Below are positions 54,648 to 64,000 of a stretch of 64,000 bases of DNA, in pieces. Numbering within the stretch: the first letter of the stretch is position 1; each line of letters opens with the position of its first letter. The DNA comes from Entomortierella parvispora (Eukaryota; Mortierellomycota; Mortierellomycetes; Mortierellales; Mortierellaceae). Position numbers and translations under genes: made by a program. The notes under the pieces were generated by a model. It did not search any database and was not told the origin of the DNA. It saw only the letters and a list, made by a program, of their open reading frames with translations. The stretch lies in assembly GCA_963573315.1 (NCBI GenBank), contig OY752145.1, positions 1,240,001 through 1,304,000 of the forward strand, in the 5' to 3' direction.

Positions 54648-57600
54648 ATGCTGCAATCTCTCCCCGAACAAATCGAAAGCAAAAAAGGTACTACTTGGAA
54701 TGATCTTCGCTTATCAAGAGAGATTTGAAAAAACGCGTTTACTGACACTGTTCCTGGACGTGTTCCTTGGTCGTACCAAATCCTTGGAACACGTTCTCTA
54801 GTTTCGCCACCAGCCGATCAAGGAGGCGATCATGCACTCTCTCTACACCTTGCACACCAACAACCAGCAGGTAAGAGTGCAAGAACACAAAAACTCCCCT
54901 TCGAGCTTCACCTCTTCTCGTCCGGCTGCTTTCGAGTGAAAGCCTGCCTGCTTTGCCCATGGGACCTGAAACGCACAGCTGATCCATTGCACCGCTTTTC
55001 AACTTGGGAACAGGGGCAAACTTCGAAGGCGTGGATTTGACCCATATTCTCAGATTCAGGGCTGGCCGTCAGCCTCCATCCGCAGCGTTATCAACAATAG
55101 CAGTGTCAACGTCAAGAGAGCCAGCCTACTCTGTCGTCGATGCCCGCGGCAATGAGATCGGTTCCTGGACCTGGGAGAGCTTGTATGATAATGCCGACAA
55201 GATCAACCAGGTGCTGATAACAAAGGCTGGACTTCGAAAGGGCGACCGAGTGGCGCTCGTGTACCGAAAAGTCGAGCTGTTGGATTTTTTAGCGGCCTTC
55301 TTTGGTTGTCTGCTGGCTGGCGTGGCCGCGGTGCCCATCAATGACGTCGAAGAGATCGCAGATATGACGTTTATCTTTGCCAATTCAGGAGCCAAACTCG
55401 CATTGACGACCGAGTCCACCCATCAAAACCTGACCAAGAATTTTGCGATGACTGTGCGTCGACTAAAACGGGAAGAGGCCCGCATCAAGGACAAACTATG
55501 TAGTGAAGAGAAGATCAGTCCGTCTACTCCAAGGGAAAAGTCAACCGTGGGCTGGCCCTCCGGTGTCGTGTGGTGGAAAACAGACAATTTAATTCGATGG
55601 AAGCCAAAGCAAGAGGCCAGCAGCAAGCTCAACCACGGCAAAACAAAAGACACCCCTGCCCCTTGTTCTAGGGTCGACCTTTCTGATCTGGCGTATATAG
55701 AGTACACAAAGACTGCGAATGGAGAGTTGAAGGGCATGTCCGTGAGTCAGGCAGTCATTCTTGAGCAATGTAGGTTTATTGGAAATTCGCTTACTTCGCC
55801 CGCCGGCGAAACTTTTCGCGATGGAGCGGAGGGCCCAAATCAGTCTAGGCGAACTGTCGTTATGAGTTGGCTTGAGCCCCGACAGCAAGTTGGCCTGATT
55901 GTAGGTGTATGGATGGGCGTATATCACGGCGGTCACACTGTATACCTCCACAGCGGCGCGACAACCAGACCCGGCCTTTGGGCACGATGCATCGCTCGGT
56001 ATGGGGTGACTTTAGCGATCGGCGAGTATGAGGGGATCAAGGACTTGGTTAAAGGAGCGTCTTTATCCTCGACATCACCACTGGAGTCATCCTTCAGCTC
56101 TGGCGACAGTAACAAGAGATCGAAAACTGAGAATCAGCCGATGCCTACATTGCGAAGATTTCTGGTTGACACGACGGTGATTGATCCTCTACTCCACCGG
56201 TCGTTTGAACAGGAGGTTTTGTCCAATTTGTTAAAGGGCCCACCTAACTCCATTATCGGTAAGGTCATCATACCTATGGCCAGCTTGCCAGAACACGGAG
56301 GAATGGTCTTCAGTGTAAGGGGATCAAGCTTGTCAGATTCAACTACGGCGGCACCGTCTTCAGAAGAGGATCAGTCAAAATCTAGTCGGCCCTGCCACTT
56401 CTTGCTTGACCGGGAGGCACTGAAGAACAACTTGGTTAGGATTGTTGCGGTTGCAAAAGAGGCAATCGATCGTGCACAAGAGAGAGGTGTAGTTCTCGTG
56501 GAGTCTTCAGGCCTAATCCCTGTACAAGGTATCCATTCGACGTTGATCGTAGCCAATGTATGTATTTACACGTCGCTCACGTGTTTCCCATCCTTATTTT
56601 ATATAGCAACAATTCTTATCATGAATCCCGACACTTCTGCAAGGTGCGAGGTCGACGAAGTGGGAGAGATCTGGATTAACGTCCCTTCTCATGAATCCGA
56701 GTTCTGGAATTTGCCTGGACTTTCAAAGTCATCCTGTCACGCCCAACCTTCACCTGCAGAAGTGGCGAATCCTGATCAGAGAGGCACTGCGAAGGCAAAA
56801 GACTTTTTGAGGACAGGACTCCTTGGCAGTTCCATTGACGGGAGTTTGATTATCTTTGGATCACTTTCAGAAAGAATCCTGCAGGAAGTCCAGTATTCTG
56901 CCAGCCAAAGGGAGAAATCATTGATCGAGTACAGCTACTTCTACAGAGCAGATATTGTCAACACAGTTTTGAGGCGTATTGTCGGTTTTACTGCTTGGTA
57001 AGAGATTTAAAAAACAGGCGCAATCAATGAATGGTATTGCATTGTGTTAATCACTTATACACCGCCCCACCTCAGCATAGCGTTGGACTTAATCATCAAC
57101 GGTGAACATTTGCCAGTAATTTGCGCCGAAACCCCTGGGCATGTACCTCAAAACAAGGATGCGACTCCCAAGGATGTGGTCAGACTTTCAGAGTATGTTA
57201 TCCAAGCTATGCACGATTACCATGGATTGCGCCCGTATTGCGTGGCATTGGCGACCACAGGGTCGCTTCCACGAACTCGAAAGCACGGAAAACGAGTCAT
57301 TCACGCGGCTTTATGTCGGCAGCTTCTGGAGCAGGGGAATTTACCGCTGATACACCTTCACACTGCCGCTGACCAGTCTTTATTTCATCTTACAGTGGGT
57401 GATGACCCATTGGGTGGCATTTGGGGCCATAGTACGTGTACTTGAGTCTTGCATGGCTTTCTCGTATCACTCTTTTTTCTCACCCGACGACTAACCTTGT
57501 GTACAACAGACCCTTTGGTGGCTAGACAAGCGACTCTCCCTGCACACACATGTAGAGTCCAGTGGTCGAGATGTGAATCCCCAGAACAGATTCTTGATCA

Positions 57601-60537
57601 CAGGAGACACGTCGACCTAGCTCAATTTTCAAATCTCGCCGAGGTGTTGGTCTGGCGATCTCTGGTCACCCCAGAAGACATTGCCTACCTTGTCTCCAGT
57701 TGTGCAACATCGCCGCTCATTACCTCCGAACATTCAACAGATCCAACGACCCTCGACAAAATCTCGAGCAAGACAACGAGGCTGTTACTGAAGAAGCGCA
57801 CCAAAGGCGTAGACATTATTAGCTATGTCAGTCGGCGTGATAGCAGCGACTCGAACAACACCAACAACGTATTACTTGAGCAGTTACGAAGTTCCGACGA
57901 ATTTGTACCAATCACTTTCAGACAACTAAGTATCCTTGTCGTCAGGATCGCCACGTTCCTGCAAAAGAAGAGTAATTTCCAGGCAGGAGACATAGTTGTG
58001 CTCTTGTTCCCGAACGGAATCGAGTTTGTGGCCACCGTTTACGCATGCTGGTTCCTTGGAATCGTTCCAGTTCCAATTCAGTTGCCTGGAGATGCAGACA
58101 AGGATGAACGTGTTCAGCGCGAGGACATTGTGCAGTTAATAGGATTGTTGAGCGAGTTGCGACTGTCGCACCAACCTTTGTTGGGATCCACTGAAACGGA
58201 AAGCTTCTTCAAGCAACAATCAACTATAGCCCACATCAAAGCGTGCGTAGGTGCTCGACAGGATACCGCCGTCCCTATTGTCCTTAACTTGAGTAAAAGT
58301 GCAAGAGTGGGTCCTAACAAGATACTTGGAAAAGAATCAGGCTTTATTGGTTTACCTAAAGCGGTCCCATCTTCAGCAACCCCGCAAGGCGTCGTACCTT
58401 TTCAGGATGCTGTGGTGTTTGCTCAGTATTCCACTGACGGGAGGAGAACACTAGTGAAGGCCACTCACGGAACACTTATGGCTCAGTGCAAAGCGCAAAA
58501 GGTTCAGCTTCGACTCGAAAGTATCGACCCCTTAGTCGCCTGTTGTAAATCCCTCTCTGGACTTGGGTTTTTGCAATCTTGTGCTTTGAGCATCTACACT
58601 GGCGCACCAACAACCTTGATCGATTATAAAGAGTTTTTAAAGGCCCCAAGAGTTTACTTCGGGACACTTGAGCGCCATGGAGGTATAGAATAGAAAAGAA
58701 AGTTCTCCAATATGGTCGGATTCACTCATATTGCTTATTACTAACGCACGGTACTTCACACATGATGTAGTCCGAGATGCCATTTTGGATTATACGATGT
58801 TGGAAAGGACACTCTCTTCGTCGACAGGTCCTTTGTCTTTCAACACAACATCAGTTGAAAATTTAACGTTGATCCCTGACAAATCGAAACGCAGCCGAGT
58901 ACAGGTTCATCAGATGTTTGAGCGACACTTTTGTTCCACTGGCTCTGGTTCAAGTTGGCAAACATCGAGTACTGTCGAGCAGGCGGGGAATCAGGCGTGT
59001 CCGGTCAATAGCATGTTTTCGCACATGATGAACCCGATGGTCTCGACCCGGGCATACATGAACATCAAGCCCGTTCGTCTTTATCTCTGCCTTGAGGCTC
59101 TAAGGCAAGGAAGAGTTGTCGTTTTGGAGAAGGAAAAAGAAGGGTCAACTGAGATGGTGGGCGTATGGGTCGAGGACAGTGGCATTGTAGGTATCTCTTT
59201 CTACGTGATATTATCATCCTGACCAAATGCTAACAGCATACAACACTTCGGTTATACCTTTCTATCTTTTTAGCCTGTCTGCGGGACGACTGTCGCAATT
59301 GTGAATCCTGAGTCAAGAGAGCTGTGTCTTTCTCATGAGATTGGCGAAATTTGGGTTTCGTCAAAAGCCAATGTTCAGCCGTACATTAGCAAGTCTCCGT
59401 TTACTCATGCCATCAACACGCCCACAGCAGCTAATAACTTTCAGGCCAAGCTCGCGACTGACATAGCCAACATGGCCGGAAGCAATGACTGCAGTGAGAC
59501 AACTTTTGCCCGTACGGGTGAAGTAGGGTTCCTGTGGAACTATAGTCGCCCCGACTTCAACCACGGTCAGGCCACCAGTCTACTGTTTGTCCTAGGACCC
59601 ATCGGAGAGACTTTTGAGGTCAACGGATTGCTGCACTTCCCTCAAGATGTGGAAGAAACTGTTGAGAAATCGCATCCCAGCATTGCTCATAACGGATGGT
59701 AATAAGGTGTCAGCTATCAGATAATGTGAAATCTCAACAACTCGCGCTAATCTTGTCGATTACCCGTTCTATATCTTCAAATTCTAGTATTGTCTTTCAG
59801 GCAGAGCAAGCCATAGTTTGCGTAGTCCAGACTCATGAATTCACCATTGGAGACGATGGAGCGCCCTGCGCGACTGTAAACCTGAACATGGTGCTCTCTG
59901 TAATCCATCGCGTTGTCGAATCACACCAATTCGTGCCGGATGTGATTGCGGTCGTGGCCGAGGGCATCCTTGCCAAGGATCGTGATGGAGCAAAGCAGCG
60001 GGGAAAGACGCTGAGCTTGTTTATGAGTGCAAAGATGTGAGTAAAGCCTGGAACTGAGAAAACAAGGAAGAAATGATTCGGCACTAACTGTTTACCACTC
60101 TTTCTAGGCCCTTGCTCTATATTCATTATCCGAAGGGATCGCTGGTATTCACTGAGGCTGAGGCTCAGTCGCACCAACAGCGAGTGACAGACTCTTCAAT
60201 TGCTCCATCGCTGTCAAGAGCCTCATCATCATCGCTCACTACATCGATCTCAGTACCAACCTCAAATGATGAGATTTCAAGTCCATTTGTCGCAGAGGAC
60301 AGTACGCTGGCAGATCGACGACCTTTTCCATTGTCTGTTTCGATTAGCTCCCGGTCCCAAACATCGTTGATCAAGAAAGGTGAGAGAGCGACTTCAGGTC
60401 TATTGACGCCAACTTCACCATCGACGAGTGGCTGTGGTTCGACTGTTCAGTCGAAAGTTATGTTTTACGAGGCTACTACAGCTGCTGCAATGGCAGTGAC
60501 AGCAGCACCCTTCTCCCCAGACTCCCCAGGCTATTGA
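54648..60537 (+). CDS. CMR2: Dip2/Cmr2-like protein with two fatty-acyl-AMP-ligase-like domains
   Basis: Ten exons: 54648-54687, 54802-54870, 55014-56561, 56607-56997, 57076-57431, 57510-58682, 58771-59186, 59274-59698, 59788-60036, 60108-60537, total 1698 residues, in frame throughout. Two adenylation-fold domains follow one another: the first from about residue 40 (DLTHILRFRAG, SWTWESLYDNADKINQVL, KGDRVALVYRKVELLDFLA, LAYIEYTKTANGELKGM) and the second from about 940 (SILVVRIATFLQKKSNF, VVLLFPNGIEFVATVYACW, EIGEIWVSS). No typical AMP-ligase 'SSGTTG' loop is visible, as in DIP2. Animal and yeast Dip2 act on selected diacylglycerol species near ER, mitochondria and vacuole; this is family knowledge. 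The N-terminal DMAP1-binding domain of animal DIP2 is missing. The C-terminal 130 residues are Ser-rich and disordered. Exon 4 follows a 45-nt in-frame intron, the least certain junction. Confidence 0.85.
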
Positions 60538-61751
60538 ACAAATACTAGAACTATAAAGTGTGTTTGCCACAGACGGGTTGTTACAGCGTAACTGATGTGA
60601 TCTGCGCTCTTGTTCAATGATACTGCATACACCATGTGGTGGGAGGAATAGGTAGTGAGTGGTGTCGTTCTATCACTGAATCATCACTGCACATCCAACG
60701 GCCTCTCCTTGTTTAGACTGTGGTGCACGCTCATTGTTCTGAAAACCACGCTCATTGTTCTGAAAACCACGATCTTGGCAATTCCGTGTACAGGAGTACC
60801 TGCCTCGGCCACTTCAGGACTTTACCATTGGTTTATTAGACACCATCTCTGCACTCGAAAGGTAAACAGTGAGAACTCAATCCAGCCAGTGCAACACCAT
60901 AGCACCGTGGTTAGAAGCGCCTTGGAGTTGGATGGTAACACAGTAAGTGTGGTTGTCTTGAGGCCCGAAATGCACTATTTTTGGCCATTGCCACGGCGTT
61001 AGTTAAAACGGAACTTGCAATAACGTTATGTGGTGCAGCCCTCAAGGGGGTCCTGCGCGTAGAGCTCAATGGGGGCTGATCAAGGCGAGATGAAGGTTGA
61101 CAGTAAGGGTTTCGCGAGTTCCACACCGCAGCTCAGTTGCTGTTAGAATCTCATTTGTCATTACTCTTTAGTCGGACATTGCACCATCCATTAGTCAACG
61201 CGATGCATTTTGGTAGTATACCTTAGCCTGTTCGAGCTTGGTTGGATTAGTTCTTGGCAGATCCAAGAGTGAGAACGAAGAGAGTTTTAGCTTTATCCAA
61301 CGCCGTCAGTTCACCCTGACTTCAATCTCTGCCTCGTCGATATCTAGTTCAATTTGGTTTTCTAAGGGGAGGAAAAAAGAGACAGAGGGTATTTGTGTAG
61401 ATATCTCTGCACCCCTTTTTCATCATCTCGGGGGAAGGGGTCAAAACCCGATGGTAGGTTTCCTCGCTTTGGAAGGGTGCCCCGGAGTGGGGCTTTTTCT
61501 GGTGACTTCCAGGTCGCACAAATCAACAGATCCGTGAACCCAGTTACACAAGACGAACTCCTGGAAAGTCGGGCTGGCTCCTGGGGCCCTCCTTCAGAAG
61601 AGCTTCTAGGCCCTCCTCCCTTGATCACCCCCCCAACTTGCATCCCTCACGTACCCCAATTTCTTTTAAATTCAAGCGCACAAGTGCTTTCTTTGCTCCC
61701 CAGTTCCTTCCATCCCATTGTCGTCTCCCAACATACACACACGCACACACA
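60538..61751. other. 1.2-kb intergenic region, no gene supported
   Basis: A 115-codon frame at 60655-61002 contains a tandem duplication and shows no domain, so it is not called. The right end (61610-61750) is a C/T-rich leader with an ACAC run directly before the secreted-protein ATG at 61752. Confidence 0.4.
60727..60768. repeat. Tandem duplication of a 21-bp unit
   Basis: Two perfect copies of ACGCTCATTGTT followed by CTGAAAACC, at 60727-60747 and 60748-60768. The unit is a multiple of three but lies outside any supported gene. Confidence 0.9.
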
Positions 61752-63176
61752 ATGAAAGCCTCAACCTCCATTCTGATCGCGAGCGCCGTCGTCCTCGCCT
61801 CCTCCATCTATGCCCATCCAACGCTTCTCAAGCGCGTCGGGAATGTTGCAGACGCAATTGCCTGTGTTACTCCGTAAGAGTCTTTCTTCTATTTGCTTCC
61901 AACTCGCCGACGATTAGCCTTGCCGTTGCTTACGTGTGCTCGTTGAATGTCTGTCAGAATCATTCTCAATCCGTTGCAGGCGACTTCGGCTGCTATATCC
62001 GCGTGTCAATCCAAGCTTACTGTAAGTGGCAGCTTCCACGCACAAAAAAAAAAAGAGAGAAATTGACTCACCTTTGTTCCCATTCCCCATCTTCAAAAAA
62101 ACAGCAAGATGTTGGCTTGGTCACGGGTGCAACGGTGACTAACCTGCAGTTTGACCTGAGAGGCGACGTTCCGACGATCGCAGTCCCCGATATCACTGTC
62201 GCGGTCGTGTCCTTCCCTCTGCTTTCGTCAATCCCTGTTAGCCGCGCCAAGCTTAATGTAACAATGCCTAGCACTCAGAGTCAACCTTTGTCCTCACTGA
62301 CTTTACATCTTAAGGCTGCCCACTAAATGGTAGCTTTCTTTCTCTATCTCTCGTTCTCTTCTATGTCCCGCCGTTGCCTGGGTTCAGTTGGCTATAATGG
62401 TAACGATGATGAAGCCAAGAAAAGGCGTGTCCTATTTAATGTACCCCTCCTAACCCTTTCAACTATATTAGGATGGTTCCGCCAACACAGGCTCATTCGC
62501 CTCTGTGTGGGTAGACACCACGCCAAACGGTTTTTCGGTCGACTGTGCGCTCCCTGTCACATCACTGACTATCACTGCAGAGCAGACATCTGCCTTTATA
62601 ACCCTCCTCTCAGCTCTGGCTACGACTGAGTCCCATGCCATCGTTCTCTCCGGCTCAATCGATGTGGACCTTTCGATTTCTGTTTCTAACATGGTCCCCG
62701 ACCCCCTCAGCGTTCTTCCCGCTGTTGCACCTAAGGTGGTGTCTCTTACCGGTGTGGGTATTTCTGCTCCTATTGTCTTAAAGGGGTTTAACAACTTTGG
62801 TGGAGTCGCCTACGCCCAGGTGGATGCGAACGCTACGATCCAAACGTCCGCCACGGGCGTGCGCACGATTCAGGGGAAGGTCACGGTCACTAGCCCCTCG
62901 GATGTTTCGGTGGACTTGGGCGATATTGACTTTCAGCTGTGGTCCACGGACGCGCAACCCGTGTACTTGGGAATTGCCACAGTTGCAAACCTGAGTCTGG
63001 TCAGCGGCCAAAACACGTTTGCCGCTACCCTAACAATCGATGCCGCCGTTCAGACCGGAAAGTACTTTCCTGTCAAGGCTGGATTGAAGCTGTCGGTCAA
63101 TGGATTCGCGGGCTCGTCCAAGAACCCGATTGCCGCTGGTGTCGTTGCAAGCGTCAAGTTTGACCTTGTTTTTTAA
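61752..63176 (+). CDS. Secreted DUF3712-like protein, first of a tandem pair
   Basis: Exons 61752-61873, 61958-62021, 62105 to about 62257, and 62472-63176 give 347 residues. A signal peptide, MKASTSILIASAVVLASS ending at IYAHP, precedes a short TLLKRV propeptide-like stretch. The second exon carries ACQSKL, shared with the paralogue. The body is strand-rich and hydrophobic: TVTNLQFDLRGDVPTI, FASVWVDTTPNGF, and VTSPSDVSVDLGDIDFQL followed by YLGIATVANLSLVSGQ, which recall the LEA-14/DUF3712 fold of fungal secreted or vacuolar proteins. The third intron is uncertain: a donor at 62258 with acceptor 62471, or a donor at 62280 with acceptor 62490 (348 residues), both keep the frame. Without removing it, the frame ends at 62326. 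No function is known for the family. Confidence 0.72.
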
Positions 63177-63702
63177 GGAGTATTCTAAACAACGTAGACG
63201 GACGGTGTGCCTCTTTGTATGTGCGTGTGCTGTAGGATGTTTTTTTCATAAAGAATGTTGAAATACTCCATCGAACCATCCACTCTTGGCCAATCCTGTT
63301 GGTGCATTGTTGTGCAGGTTTGTCTCCCGTGTCCCTGTTCCCCCTTTGATATCGGCCTGCCCGATCCAAGTGAACCTTTTTTGCGAGATCCGTAGAAATA
63401 TACCCCTTCCTCCCCCTTACAAATCGGTTGATAGAGATGTGTCCGAGTGTACTGGTACGGTAGATCTGCTGTTCAATCGGGTCATCGCAAAATCAGTTGT
63501 TCAATCGGGTCCCTGGGGCCGATGCCGATGCCCCCGCTTATTCCTGATTCCCTCTCCTTGTTTTCCATTACTTGGTCCCCATCTTCTTATTGCCGCCGGT
63601 AGGCCCAGCTTGATCGTCTTTCTGGGGCTTTATAAGCTATGATTTATCCTTCCTTTCTTTAATCTCTAATCTTCGCTCCACCCACCCATTACCCATTGCT
63701 CA
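63177..63702. other. Intergenic region between the DUF3712-like paralogues
   Basis: No gene is seen. A TTTATAAG at 63629-63636 lies about 70 bases before the next ATG and could be a TATA-like element. A CT-rich leader follows. Confidence 0.35.
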
Positions 63703-64000
63703 ATGAAGGTCTCCACTACAATCCTGATGGCGAGCGCCGTCGCCCTTGCTTCCACCATCTACGCCCGTCCTACGCTTCTCAAGCGCATCGCGGATGCTAC
63801 CGATACCGCCGTATCCGCCGCGGGTGCAGTTGCCTGCCTCATCCAGTAATTTTTGCAGAGTCGCGTCAACTTTTTCTTTTACCATCTGTGAGGGGGGAAC
63901 CACTTTTGACTTATACATGTTTTTTGTTGTTAAAGATTGACGGTCGCTCCAGTTCTTTCGCCTGCCTGTCAATCGGAATTCGCTGTAAGTTGCAACACCC
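63703..64000 (+). CDS. Secreted DUF3712-like paralogue, 5' part only
   Basis: Exons 63703-63845 and 63936-63984 are visible, followed by a GTAAGT donor; the gene runs past the window end. The signal peptide MKVSTTILMASAVALAST, ending IYARP, and TLLKRIADATD closely match the upstream gene, as does the second exon ending ACQSEFA at the same intron position. The pair is a tandem duplication: exon 1 and exon 2 lengths differ slightly (143 and 49 nt against 122 and 64). Too little is present to describe the mature domain. Confidence 0.8.

Noticed and set aside
60655-61002. 115-codon frame after the Dip2-like gene
   Set aside because: Contains a 21-bp tandem duplication, no recognisable protein family and no clear splice partners.
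1-64000. CRISPR array, transposon, rRNA or horizontally acquired bacterial operon
   Set aside because: No spaced direct repeats, transposase or reverse-transcriptase motifs, or rRNA cores were seen, and genes carry spliceosomal introns throughout.

Overview
The window is nuclear DNA of a filamentous fungus. Genes are compact and interrupted by short GT-AG introns (mostly 60-120 nt, often with a CTAAC/CTGAC-like branch site). Many promoters are CT-rich, and AATAAA signals sit close behind several stop codons. Proteins carry long Ser/Pro/Gln-rich disordered tracts, and the set includes Ecl1-, Cmr2/Dip2- and DUF3712-like proteins. This suits an early-diverging fungus, probably Mortierellomycotina. 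That placement rests on overall resemblance only; no phylogeny was run. About 25 protein genes and one tRNA are supported, and splice joins were read by eye from frame, splice sites and family conservation.

Layout. 0.3-6.7 kb: a protein with three OB folds and a zinc ribbon resembling SHLD2 of vertebrate shieldin, then a disordered four-helix membrane protein. 6.8-12.6 kb: a 1302-residue disordered protein and tRNA-Asp, both on the minus strand. 12.9-18.7 kb: proteasome beta2, the GATOR1/SEACIT subunit Npr3 and, on the minus strand, a PHOSPHO-type HAD phosphatase. 19.2-24.3 kb: an unrecognised acidic membrane protein, a CCDC137-like protein and a TMEM223-like mitochondrial protein. 24.5-33.6 kb: threonine dehydratase, ALDH3-type fatty aldehyde dehydrogenase, adenylosuccinate synthase and Tam41 (minus). 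36.9-46.7 kb: an Ecl1-like zinc protein, an Mpv17 protein with a LEA-like insertion, an O-fucosyltransferase-like protein, a WBP4/FBP21-like splicing factor and Arp4. 47.6-52.7 kb: an MFS transporter and three tandem ubiquitin-like genes. 54.6-64 kb: a Dip2/Cmr2 tandem adenylation-fold protein and two secreted DUF3712-like paralogues, the second cut by the window end.

Most genes are unlinked housekeeping functions, as expected in a fungal chromosome. The main points for follow-up are the SHLD2-like protein with a repeated short motif beside a REV7-binding-like P-x3-P-P, the local family of ubiquitin-like proteins ending in Ser or Cys instead of Gly, an optional intron that would give the aldehyde dehydrogenase a peroxisomal AKL tail, and the roughly 220-residue insertion in the Mpv17 fold. 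No CRISPR array, transposon, rRNA or organelle sequence was seen.
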